Below, in pieces: positions 24,456 through 31,286 of a stretch of 31,347 nt of DNA. Position 1 is the first letter of the stretch; each line of letters starts with the position of its first letter. A program made the position numbers and the translations under genes. The notes under the pieces were generated by a model. It searched no databases. It was not told the origin of the DNA and was given only the letters and a program-made list of their open reading frames with translations. Location: positions 1 through 31,347 of the forward strand of contig CANQFW010000005.1 in NCBI GenBank assembly GCA_947599995.1, given 5' to 3'. The DNA comes from an uncultured Clostridia bacterium. Lineage in GTDB: Bacteria > Bacillota > Clostridia > TANB77 > CAG-508.

Positions 24456-25244
24456 ATGGCAGTTGTTGCAATGAAACAATTACTAGAAGCTGGTGTTCAT
24501 TTTGGACATCAAACAAGAAGATGGGATCCTAAAATGGCTGAATACATATTCCAAGCTAGAAATGGAATCCATATAATTGACTTACAAAAAACGTCAAAAA
24601 AATTAGATGAGGCCTATGAATTCATGAAAAGTCAAGCTGAACAAGGAAAAACAGTATTATTCGTAGGAACAAAAAAACAAGCACAAGAGTGTATTAAAGA
24701 AGCTGCTCAAAAGAGTGGAATGTACTATGTAGATCAAAGATGGTTAGGAGGAATGTTAACTAACTTTGATACAATCAAAAAGAGAGTACAAAGATTAAAA
24801 GATTTAGAAAAAATGCAAGAAGATGGTACATTTGATGTACTACCTAAAAAAGAAGTTATTTTATTAAAGAAAGAAATGGCAAAACTAGAAGCTAATTTAG
24901 GTGGAATAAAAGAAATGGAAGAAGTTCCAGGTGTTATATTCTTGGTAGATCCAAAAAAAGAATACAATGCAATTCAAGAAGCCAAAAAATTAAATATACC
25001 ACTTGTTGGAATAGTTGATACAAATTGTAACCCAGAAGTATTAGATTATCCAATTCCAGGAAATGATGATGCAATACGTGCTGTTAAATTAATAACAGAT
25101 GTTATGGCAAATGCAATTATAGAAGGAAGACAAGGTGAAAGTTTCGAGACTTCTGTAGAAGCCGAAGAGACAATGGAAAGTGTTGTAGAAGCTGCAGAAG
25201 AGAAAACAGAAACTATGGAAGAAGTAGTTGCAAACCAAGAATAA
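24456..25244 (+). CDS. rpsB: 30S ribosomal protein S2
   Basis: This 262-residue protein of the small subunit is needed for S1 docking and initiation. It opens MAVVAMKQLLEAGVHFGHQT with RRWDPKMAEYIF, contains GTKKQAQECI, RWLGGMLTNFDTI and LVGIVDTNCNP, and ends in an acidic, Glu-rich tail that is longer than in many relatives. A GGAGG ribosome binding site precedes the ATG. tsf follows after 66 bases containing a hairpin, the standard rpsB-tsf order. Confidence 0.97.
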   Translation: MAVVAMKQLLEAGVHFGHQTRRWDPKMAEYIFQARNGIHIIDLQKTSKKLDEAYEFMKSQAEQGKTVLFVGTKKQAQECIKEAAQKSGMYYVDQRWLGGMLTNFDTIKKRVQRLKDLEKMQEDGTFDVLPKKEVILLKKEMAKLEANLGGIKEMEEVPGVIFLVDPKKEYNAIQEAKKLNIPLVGIVDTNCNPEVLDYPIPGNDDAIRAVKLITDVMANAIIEGRQGESFETSVEAEETMESVVEAAEEKTETMEEVVANQE

Positions 25245-25258
25245 TATAAGGTAAATAA

Positions 25259-25290
25259 AAGAGTAGGGCTTAGCTGCTCTACTCTTGTTT
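25259..25290 (+). terminator. Attenuator-like hairpin between rpsB and tsf
   Basis: AAGAGTAG (25259-25266) pairs with CTACTCTT (25279-25286), with an inner GGC/GCT extension and a short TTGTTT tail. tsf has no separate clear promoter, so the hairpin probably lowers tsf read-through or protects the rpsB message. Confidence 0.6.
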
Positions 25291-25310
25291 AAAAAGGAGG
25301 AAAATAAAAA

Positions 25311-26192
25311 ATGATAACAGCTCAAATGGTAAAGGATTTAAGAGAGAAAACAGGAGCAGGAATGATGGACTGCAAAAAAGTATTAACAGAAGCAGATGGA
25401 GATATGCAGAAAGCTGCTGAACTTTTAAGAGAAAAAGGAATTGCAAAGGCTGCAAAGAAATCTGATAGAATTGCAGCTGAAGGATTAGTTTTAGCCTATG
25501 TAACAGAAGATGGAAAAATAGGTGCTGCTGTAGAGGTAAATTCAGAAACAGACTTTGTTGCGCAAAATGCAGAATTTAGAAACTTTGTTGAAATACTTGC
25601 TAAACAAGTAGCTATTAAAAATCCTTCTGATGTACAAGATTTATTAAATCAAAAATCAATAGAAGATGAATCAAAGACTGTATCTGAAATATTAATAGAT
25701 AAGACAGCAAAGATTGGTGAGAAATTAAGTATTCGTAGATTTGAAAGATTTGAATCTTCAAATGGATTAATTGAAAAATATATCCACGGTAACGGAAAAA
25801 TTGCTGTTCTAGTGGAAATGGAAAATGCTGACAATGAATTAGCTAAGGACATATGCATGCAAATTGCAGCCGCTAAACCAGAATTTTTAGATAGAGAAAA
25901 TGTGCCACAAGAAAGAGTTGACAAAGAAATGGAAATCTTAAAAATTCAAGCTATAAATGAGGGTAAACCAGAAGCAATAGCTGAAAAGGTTGTAAGTGGA
26001 AGAATTGGTAAATTCTATAGCGAAATTTGCCTATTAGAGCAAGAGTTCGTTAAAGATCCAAATATGAAGATTTGTGATTTATTAAAATCTAAGAATGCAA
26101 AAATAGTAAGATATGCAAGAATTGAAAAAGGTGAAGGAATCGAGAAGAAAGAAGAAAACTTTGCTGAAGAAGTTATGAAGCAAATAAAATAA
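25311..26192 (+). CDS. tsf: Elongation factor Ts
   Basis: This 293-residue nucleotide-exchange factor for EF-Tu has a UBA-like N-terminal module (MVKDLREKTGAGMMDCKKVL). The core motif YVTEDGKIGAAVEVNSETDF VAQN follows, then the C-terminal dimerisation part (IGKFYSEICLLEQEFVKDPN). Length is normal. It has a strong AAAAAGGAGG ribosome binding site and is transcribed with rpsB through the intergenic hairpin. Confidence 0.97.
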   Translation: MITAQMVKDLREKTGAGMMDCKKVLTEADGDMQKAAELLREKGIAKAAKKSDRIAAEGLVLAYVTEDGKIGAAVEVNSETDFVAQNAEFRNFVEILAKQVAIKNPSDVQDLLNQKSIEDESKTVSEILIDKTAKIGEKLSIRRFERFESSNGLIEKYIHGNGKIAVLVEMENADNELAKDICMQIAAAKPEFLDRENVPQERVDKEMEILKIQAINEGKPEAIAEKVVSGRIGKFYSEICLLEQEFVKDPNMKICDLLKSKNAKIVRYARIEKGEGIEKKEENFAEEVMKQIK

Positions 26193-26206
26193 TAAAAAAT
26201 AAGAAT

Positions 26207-26257
26207 TTTCCTCTAATAATAATCATACAATTGTAGTAAGATTATTATTGGAGGAAA
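26207..26257 (+). promoter_or_regulatory. 18-bp hairpin enclosing the next gene's ribosome binding site
   Basis: Bases 26207-26224 pair with 26240-26257 over 18 positions, one of them G-U. The 3' arm contains the GGAGG ribosome binding site (26250-26254) of the gene at 26263. The loop holds a perfect palindrome TACAATTGTA (26226-26235). No U-tract follows, so this is better read as a translational switch or processing site than as a tsf terminator. Confidence 0.55.
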
Positions 26258-26262
26258 TTGCG

Positions 26263-26475
26263 TTGAAAAATATGTTTTTGGTTATAAATAAAGAAAAGGT
26301 TTATGCATATGTTGTTTCAGTTTTTACTATTATTACTTTGTTTTTTATGTCTAGTATAATTAGTTCTAATTTTACAGAGAGTGAAGAAACCTCTAGCAAT
26401 GCCATGATAAATAGTTCTATAGATAATGAAATTAATATTGTTAATACAAATAATGGTAATTTTAATAAAAATTAG
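26263..26475 (+). CDS. Small single-pass membrane protein, unknown
   Basis: This 70-residue product starts at a TTG placed eight bases after GGAGG. It starts (M)KNMFLVINKEKVYAYVVSVF and has one membrane helix (about residues 12-31), followed by a Ser/Asn-rich, probably outer tail. I do not recognise it. The N-terminus faintly recalls short sporulation or polysaccharide-deacetylase leaders such as PdaB, so it might be a truncated relative. Its ribosome binding site is buried in an 18-bp hairpin, so translation is likely conditional. It could be read through from tsf. Confidence 0.5.
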   Translation: MKNMFLVINKEKVYAYVVSVFTIITLFFMSSIISSNFTESEETSSNAMINSSIDNEINIVNTNNGNFNKN

Positions 26476-26513
26476 GTATAAAATTTAAATTTGAATATAT
26501 AATAAAAGTATAA

Positions 26514-26544
26514 AAAAGAAATTAAGACTTTCTTGGCTTCTTTT
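26514..26544 (+). terminator. Probable terminator after the small membrane gene
   Basis: AAAAGAA (26514-26520) pairs with TTCTTTT (26538-26544). A 3x3 internal loop and an inner AAGA/TCTT stem lie between, and the U-rich end continues as TTTTATG. Confidence 0.5.
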
Positions 26545-26613
26545 ATGTTAATAGATTTTACGATATGTATAATTAATTTATATTGAAATTAAAAAAATAT
26601 GAAAGGAAGAAAA

Positions 26614-27126
26614 ATGCCTTTAATTGGAGTTGTTGCTAAGGAAAATGATAGTAATTTTATAAGAAATGAGATTATTAAGAATTCATCATCTATGAAATTT
26701 GATGTTATAAATATTAATAGAAGAAGTTTGGAGAATATAAAGAATATTACTTTTGAAGCTTTAATAATTAATGAAAATATATCAGAATTACTTAAAACAT
26801 CTAAATATTTAGAAGAAATAATAAAAAGAGCAAAGTATTTAATCCTAAATTCTGATATTAGTAATGATTTAAATTTTTTTAAAGATAATAAAATAAATGT
26901 AATAACTTATGGGTTAAATAGGAAAGCCACAATAACTATATCTAGTATTAAAGAAGATGATGTATTGATATGTTTTCAGAGAAATATAGAAAATGTATCA
27001 AAGAAAATAATTGAGGAACAGGAATTTGACATAAAAGTAAATAAGAATAATATAAATAAGACATATAATATTCTTGCAATTTTCGCAATTTTAAGCATTT
27101 ATGAAGAAGAAGTTAAAATAATTTAG
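26614..27126 (+). CDS. Unknown protein with possible Mur-ligase-like segment
   Basis: This 170-residue soluble protein begins MPLIGVVAKENDSNFIRNEI, so the ATG at 26614 after AAAGGAAG is preferred. The order NVITYGLNRKATITISSIKE, then EEQEFDIK, then NINKTYNILAIFAILSIY is reminiscent of the central and C-terminal parts of Mur ligases (the VITYG / NxxN-A-A pattern). The ATP-binding GTxGKT motif is absent, so it would not be an active ligase. The resemblance is weak and from memory. It is flanked by a probable terminator and the ssb promoter, so it may be a single gene. Confidence 0.45.
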   Translation: MPLIGVVAKENDSNFIRNEIIKNSSSMKFDVININRRSLENIKNITFEALIINENISELLKTSKYLEEIIKRAKYLILNSDISNDLNFFKDNKINVITYGLNRKATITISSIKEDDVLICFQRNIENVSKKIIEEQEFDIKVNKNNINKTYNILAIFAILSIYEEEVKII

Positions 27127-27145
27127 AAAAATTTAACTTTTTATG

Positions 27146-27174
27146 TAGACAAAACCAAAAAAATAGTGTATAAT
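27146..27174 (+). promoter_or_regulatory. Promoter of the tandem-OB SSB gene
   Basis: TAGACA (27146-27151), 17 bases, TATAAT (27169-27174). The leader is about 68 bases. Confidence 0.75.
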
Positions 27175-27248
27175 ATGATGTATGAGATTTAGGAGACTCA
27201 AATAAAGTAAACAACTATCGATAATATAAAAATAGGGAGGAATTTAAA

Positions 27249-27977
27249 TTGGATACAAATTATTTAGAAAACAACTACTTAACTTTAGTAGGTAAGGTAA
27301 CATCTGAAAAGCAATTCAGTCATGAAATTTATGGAGAAAGGTTCTATTCTTTTGATCTTTCAATACCACGTTTAAGTGGTAATGCAGATATTATACCTGT
27401 AACGGTATCTGAAAGATTGATTACAGACGATATGATGAAAATTGGAACGAAGCTATTAATAAAAGGACAATTCAGATCGTACAATAGTTATGAAAATGAA
27501 AAGAACAGATTAATATTAACAGTATTTGCAAAAGATATTGAAAAACTTGAAGAAGAAATTAAGTCATCTGAAGAAGGAGATACAACTTTAGCAAATGAGT
27601 TTGCAAAAAAAGATACGATAACAAACGAAGTTGTATTAATCGGTTACATATGCAAGAAACCTATATACAGACAAACACCATTTGGCAGAGAGATAGCTGA
27701 TATTTTATTGGCTGTAAACAGAGCTTATAATAAATCAGACTATATTCCATCAATAGCATGGGGAAGAAATGCAAGATTTTGTCAAAACCTTGAAGTTGGT
27801 TCAGAAGTTAAAATAGTAGGTAGAGTTCAATCAAGAAATTATGAAAAGAAATATGAAGATGGAACAGTTGTAAAAAAGGTAGCATATGAGGTTTCAATTG
27901 GAAGTTTGGAAGTTATAAAGTTAGCTGATAATAATGAAGATAGTAATACAATTACTGAAGAGCAAGAAGCAATGTAA
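27249..27977 (+). CDS. Single-stranded DNA-binding protein with two OB-folds
   Basis: This 242-residue protein contains two SSB-type OB domains. The first, at about 8-100, begins NNYLTLVGKVTSEKQFSHEI. The second, at about 123-230, runs NEVVLIGYICKKPIYRQTPFGREIADILLAVNRAYNKSDYIPSIAWGRNARF and VGSEVKIVGRVQSRNY, and is the more typical SSB domain. It ends in an acidic tail without the usual DDxPF tip. Canonical bacterial SSBs have one OB-fold per chain and act as tetramers; a two-domain chain recalls the dimeric SSBs of Deinococcus-Thermus. The start is TTG at 27249, eight bases after GGGAGG. It may be an accessory SSB beside a standard one elsewhere. Confidence 0.75.
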   Translation: MDTNYLENNYLTLVGKVTSEKQFSHEIYGERFYSFDLSIPRLSGNADIIPVTVSERLITDDMMKIGTKLLIKGQFRSYNSYENEKNRLILTVFAKDIEKLEEEIKSSEEGDTTLANEFAKKDTITNEVVLIGYICKKPIYRQTPFGREIADILLAVNRAYNKSDYIPSIAWGRNARFCQNLEVGSEVKIVGRVQSRNYEKKYEDGTVVKKVAYEVSIGSLEVIKLADNNEDSNTITEEQEAM

Positions 27978-27980
27978 AGA

Positions 27981-28020
27981 AAAGCCTTAAAATGAAGATT
28001 AATTCATTTTAAGGCTTTTT
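27981..28020. terminator. Terminator after the SSB gene
   Basis: A perfect 16-bp stem, AAAGCCTTAAAATGAA (27981-27996) with TTCATTTTAAGGCTTT (28003-28018), ends in TTTTT. Confidence 0.9.
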
Positions 28021-28050
28021 ATTATATAAATTTAGTCAAACATAGTAACA

Positions 28051-28090
28051 AAAAAACCTTAGAAATTTTAAAATTACTAAGATTTTTTTT
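28051..28090 (-). terminator. Terminator of rplM-rpsI (bidirectional)
   Basis: CTTAG (28058-28062) pairs with CTAAG (28077-28081), and after one mismatch the A-run 28051-28056 pairs with the T-run from 28083. On the - strand it reads CTAAGGTTTTTT. It lies 15 bases past the rpsI stop and faces the ssb terminator. Confidence 0.7.
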
Positions 28091-28104
28091 TATGAAAAAA
28101 GATA

Positions 28105-28506
28105 TTATCTCTTACTAAATTGAGGAGCTTTCCTAGCTTTCTTAAGACCATATTTCTTTCTTTCTTTCATCCTTGGATCTCTTGTTAGAAATCCATTTGA
28201 TTTTAAAGTAGGTCTAAACTCTGAATTAGCTTCATTTAAAGCTCTAGCTATACCATGACGAATAGCTCCAGCTTGACCTGTGCAACCTCCACCTTTTACT
28301 GTAGATATAACATCATATTTTGCTGTAGTGTTAGTAACGCTTAATGGTTGTCTAACTATAACTTTTAAAGTTTCTAATCCGAAAAATTCATCGATATCTC
28401 TTCCATTTATAGTGATTTTTCCAGTACCTTCTATAAGTCTAACTCTAGCTATTGAGTTCTTTCTTCTACCAGTACCATAATAATATTTTTTGTCAGCTTT
28501 AGGCAT
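28105..28506 (-). CDS. rpsI: 30S ribosomal protein S9
   Basis: This 133-residue small-subunit protein has a C-terminus that reaches the P-site tRNA. GTGRRKNSIARVRLIEGTGK at the N-terminus, GGGCTGQAGAIRHGIARAL in the middle and the ending KKARKAPQFSKR are diagnostic; the terminal Ser-Lys-Arg is intact. It lies 19 bases after rplM in the universal L13-S9 pair, with a GGGAGG ribosome binding site. Confidence 0.97.
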   Translation of the reverse strand: MPKADKKYYYGTGRRKNSIARVRLIEGTGKITINGRDIDEFFGLETLKVIVRQPLSVTNTTAKYDVISTVKGGGCTGQAGAIRHGIARALNEANSEFRPTLKSNGFLTRDPRMKERKKYGLKKARKAPQFSKR

Positions 28507-28525
28507 TTATATTTCCTCCCTTAAA

Positions 28526-28960
28526 TTAATAATTCCATATTTCAGGTTTTTGTGCTTGATTTTCATGTTCACTACCTTTATATACTCTTAATTTTCTTAG
28601 CATTTGAGCTCCTAATGAGTTATGTGGTAACATTCCTTTTATTGCAAGTGTCATTGCTTTTGTAGAATTTTTTTCAATCATATCTTTTGCAGATATTTCT
28701 TTCATTCCTCCAATATATCCAGAATGATGTCTATAAATTTTTTGGTTTAATTTATTCCCTGTTAATTTTACTTGGTCACAATTAATTACTATAACATGAT
28801 CACCTGTATCTATGTTGTTAGAATAAATTGGTTTATGTTTTCCGGCAAGTAATCTAGCAGCTTCTGTTGCAACTCTTCCTAATGGCTTATTTGCAGCATC
28901 GATTATATACCATTTTCTTTCTATTTCGCTTTTTTTTACGCTGTATGTAGTATTATTCAT
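28526..28960 (-). CDS. rplM: 50S ribosomal protein L13
   Basis: This 144-residue early-assembly large-subunit protein is recognised by RKWYIIDAANKPLGRVATEA, ARLLAGKHKPIYSNNIDTGDH and the C-terminal MLPHNSLGAQMLRKLRVYKG. It is the first gene of the rplM-rpsI operon. A GGAGGG ribosome binding site lies eight bases or so ahead of the ATG. The leader of about 100 bases from the promoter at 29071-29099 holds a hairpin and may take part in L13 autoregulation. Confidence 0.97.
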   Translation of the reverse strand: MNNTTYSVKKSEIERKWYIIDAANKPLGRVATEAARLLAGKHKPIYSNNIDTGDHVIVINCDQVKLTGNKLNQKIYRHHSGYIGGMKEISAKDMIEKNSTKAMTLAIKGMLPHNSLGAQMLRKLRVYKGSEHENQAQKPEIWNY

Positions 28961-29064
28961 GGTAAAATATACCCTCCTATTTTTATAATTTTTAATATAT
29001 ATGATAATTAAACAAAAACCACCGGGGAGAAGTTTTTATTTTAATTCATATTTTTATATAATAC
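28961..29064 (-). other. rplM 5' leader, possible L13-type regulatory leader
   Basis: On the - strand AAAAAC (29037-29032) pairs with GTTTTT (29019-29014) around a GC-rich loop CTTCTCCCCGGTGG. This is the only GC-rich spot in the leader. Firmicutes rplM genes often have an autoregulatory L13 leader. Identity with that family was not verified. Confidence 0.35.
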
Positions 29065-29070
29065 TGAATA

Positions 29071-29099
29071 ATTTTATTACAAAAAAGTGTTTTTGTCAA
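29071..29099 (-). promoter_or_regulatory. Promoter of rplM-rpsI
   Basis: On the - strand: TTGACA (29099-29094), 17 bases, TAAAAT (29076-29071). It is divergent from the flippase gene, whose start lies only 19 bases beyond the -35 box. Confidence 0.8.
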
Positions 29100-29117
29100 G
29101 GGGTATAGGTTTTTTTT

Positions 29118-30680
29118 ATGAAAAATAAGAAAGAAACATTATTAAAAAGCATTTTTGCTTTAATATTTTCACAGATTTTAATAAAAATAATTGGGCTTGC
29201 ATATAAGCTGTATTTAACTAATAGAGAGGGTTTTGGAGATAGTGGAAACGCAATATATAGTAGTGGCTTTCAAATATATGCATTACTTCTTACTTTTTCG
29301 TCAACAGGTGTTCCAAATGCTATTGCAAAGCTTGTATCTGAAAGAGTAGCAATTGGTGATAATAAAGGTGCTCATAGAATTTTTAAAATATCATTTTTTA
29401 TGTTTGCTGTTGCTGGAGCAATTGGGACAGTTTTACTATTTATATTTGCTAAAACCATTGCTAATGTATGGCTACAAATTCCAGAGGCTGAGCAGTCATT
29501 AATTGCACTATCACCTTCAATTTTTTTCGTATCTATAATATCTGTTTTTAGAGGATATTTTAATGGAACACAAAGATTTTCTGCCACAGCTAAATCTCAA
29601 TCTATAGAACAATTTTTTAAAACAATTTTTACTATTGTTCTAGTAGAAAGTGTTGCTTTTTTATGTTCTGTTAATACTACTTTAATGGCTGCTGCAGCAA
29701 ATTTGGCCACATCTATTGCAACAGCTATTAGTTTTGCTTATATATATTTATATTATCTTAGTAAAAAGAAGGATATAGCACAAGACATTGTCTCTAGTAC
29801 AAATTATATACCGACAAGAGTTCGAAGGACTATGAAAAAAATAATTGGTGTTGCTTTTCCAATTTCTATAAGTAGTCTTATGTCATCATTTAGTAAAAAT
29901 ATCGATTCATTTACTGTTGTAAGATTTTTAAAAGAATTTATGAATGAGGTAGAAGCTAAAAAGCAATATGGAATATTAAGTGGTAAGATTGATACACTTT
30001 GTGCTTTGCCGTTATCTATAAATGTAGCACTGGTAACAGCTCTTGTGCCTAATATTGCTAGAGCAAATGCAAAGGGAAATCTGGAAGATGTAAGAAATAA
30101 GGCCAAAATCTTTTTACTATTTAGTGTAGTTATTGGGCTTCCTGCAACAGTTGGAATGATGATTTTTTCTGAACAGATTTTAAATTTATTTTTTCCCAAT
30201 GCATGTAAAGGTGCTGATTTACTAAGACTTAGCAGTGTGTCGATTTTATTTATGCTAATGCTACAAACAATTAATGGGATTTTGCACGGAATAGGAGAGG
30301 TAAAGATGCCTTCAATTGCTTTAGGCATTGGAACTATATTTAAGTTTGTGTGTAATATATTATTAATTAAAAATCCTAGGATAGGTATATTTGGTGCTGT
30401 TATTGGAAACATTGTATGTAATGGTATTGCGGTTATAATGGGATATAGTGCTTTGACTAGAAAATTAAAAATGAAATTAGGGTTTAATAATTTTTTCTTA
30501 AAGCCAATTATTGCAACTGTTTGTATGGCTTTTTTCTCAAATTATGCATATAAAAAATTAAATGGAATAATTATTCATAAAATGGCTACAATACTATCAT
30601 TAGGGGTTGCTTTAATTGTTTATATTATGTGCACCATTATGTTAAGAACATTTAAAAGAAACGATTTTAAAATACGTTAA
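29118..30680 (+). CDS. spoVB: SpoVB-type MOP-superfamily lipid flippase
   Basis: This 520-residue polytopic membrane protein has about 14 hydrophobic helices. It belongs to the MOP exporter superfamily, the polysaccharide biosynthesis/SpoVB family. It starts with KSIFALIFSQILIKIIGLAY and has IYSSGFQIYALLLTFSSTGVPNAIAKLVSE, which is characteristic of SpoVB-like proteins. These move lipid-linked precursors across the membrane; in Bacillus SpoVB is needed for spore cortex. Length equals Bacillus SpoVB (518). The specific substrate cannot be told, and a polysaccharide role with the glycosyltransferases upstream is also possible. An AGG lies eight bases ahead of the ATG; the upstream region is shared with the divergent rplM promoter. 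Confidence 0.8.
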   Translation: MKNKKETLLKSIFALIFSQILIKIIGLAYKLYLTNREGFGDSGNAIYSSGFQIYALLLTFSSTGVPNAIAKLVSERVAIGDNKGAHRIFKISFFMFAVAGAIGTVLLFIFAKTIANVWLQIPEAEQSLIALSPSIFFVSIISVFRGYFNGTQRFSATAKSQSIEQFFKTIFTIVLVESVAFLCSVNTTLMAAAANLATSIATAISFAYIYLYYLSKKKDIAQDIVSSTNYIPTRVRRTMKKIIGVAFPISISSLMSSFSKNIDSFTVVRFLKEFMNEVEAKKQYGILSGKIDTLCALPLSINVALVTALVPNIARANAKGNLEDVRNKAKIFLLFSVVIGLPATVGMMIFSEQILNLFFPNACKGADLLRLSSVSILFMLMLQTINGILHGIGEVKMPSIALGIGTIFKFVCNILLIKNPRIGIFGAVIGNIVCNGIAVIMGYSALTRKLKMKLGFNNFFLKPIIATVCMAFFSNYAYKKLNGIIIHKMATILSLGVALIVYIMCTIMLRTFKRNDFKIR

Positions 30681-30723
30681 AGCCCAAAAAGAAAAATATT
30701 TTTTCAAAAAAAGAGGGATTTTA

Positions 30724-30766
30724 GCGAACATTGGCGAATATTTTTAATTAGTGTAGTATTTATAAT
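30724..30766 (+). promoter_or_regulatory. HU promoter region with short direct repeats
   Basis: TATAAT at 30761-30766 is a good -10 box, but no standard -35 lies 17 bases upstream. Instead there are direct repeats GCGAACATT (30724-30732) and GCGAATATT (30734-30742), ten bases apart. This spacing would place a bound protein on one face of the helix, so activator control is possible. Confidence 0.45.
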
Positions 30767-30821
30767 GCATAAGCATAATATCTACTATATATAAACATAA
30801 AACTTATAGGAGGTAATAGTA

Positions 30822-31106
30822 ATGAACAAAGCTGAATTGGTAGCAGCAGTAGCTGCAAAAACAGGAGAAACAAAAAAAGCTGCTGAATCTACAGTTAATG
30901 CATTTGTAGAGGTTATAACAGAAGAACTAGCAAAAGGTGAAAAAATTCAATTAGTTGGATTTGGATCTTTTGAAGTAAGAAAAAGAGCTGCTAGAAAAGG
31001 AAGAAATCCACAAACTAAGGAAGAAATAAAAATACCTGCATCAAAAGCTCCAGTATTTAAAGCTGGTAAAGCATTAAAAGATTTAGTTAATAATAATAAA
31101 AAATAA
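30822..31106 (+). CDS. hup: HU-family DNA-binding protein
   Basis: This 94-residue nucleoid protein is recognised by MNKAELVAAVAAKTGETKKA, the arm-and-core motif IQLVGFGSFEVRKRAARKGR with NPQTKEEIKIPA, and KAPVFKAGKALKDLVN at the end. It binds and bends DNA as a dimer without strict sequence specificity. Pro in the NPQT arm is present. An AGGAGG ribosome binding site precedes the ATG. Transcription is likely monocistronic, ending at 31142-31174. Confidence 0.97.
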   Translation: MNKAELVAAVAAKTGETKKAAESTVNAFVEVITEELAKGEKIQLVGFGSFEVRKRAARKGRNPQTKEEIKIPASKAPVFKAGKALKDLVNNNKK

Positions 31107-31141
31107 GAATTATATATAAATTATATGAATTCATATAAAAG

Positions 31142-31174
31142 GAGACTTGTTTCTTGATGACAAGTTTCTTTTTT
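31142..31174 (+). terminator. Terminator of the HU gene
   Basis: GAGACTTGT (31142-31150) pairs with ACAAGTTTC (31160-31168), one G-U, followed by six T. The T-run is also the left edge of repeat copy B. Confidence 0.85.
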
Positions 31175-31286
31175 ATACTCTAGGAAAGTCATTGTAAAAA
31201 ACGATAGATTTGACGTAGAGGAGAAATATGCGAACGTTAAAAATTCTAAAAGCAATGTTTTGTAGAATTTGTTAGTCCGTTTTTTT
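31169..31286 (+). repeat. Copy B of the 118-119 bp structured repeat
   Basis: It reads from TTTTTTATACTCTAGGAAAG to TTAGTCCG followed by T, the inverse orientation of 11057-11175. The upstream stem is kept, ATTGT pairing with ACGAT through a G-U where copy A has ATTGTT/AACAAT. The ORF stem is kept with AAATTCTA/TAGAATTT where copy A has one mismatch. TTTTTTAT appears at both edges. Bases 31287-31347 hold nothing I can name. Confidence 0.8.
31228..31275 (+). CDS. 15-codon ORF inside repeat copy B
   Basis: GAGGAG lies five bases ahead of an ATG that encodes MRTLKILKAMFCRIC. It aligns codon for codon with the ORF at 11068-11115. It is basic, with an amphipathic core and a C-terminal CxxC-like pair. 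Function unknown; conservation may instead reflect the RNA stem formed by the same bases. Confidence 0.35.
   Translation: MRTLKILKAMFCRIC

Noticed and set aside
24227..24532. A 101-codon + strand ORF overlapping the start of rpsB.
   Set aside because: It runs through the rpsB promoter and leader and into rpsB in another frame, has no ribosome binding site and an odd Cys/Lys-rich composition.
29804..30412. A 202-codon - strand ORF.
   Set aside because: It lies wholly inside the flippase gene on the other strand and has no ribosome binding site; it is a mirror of the membrane-protein codons.
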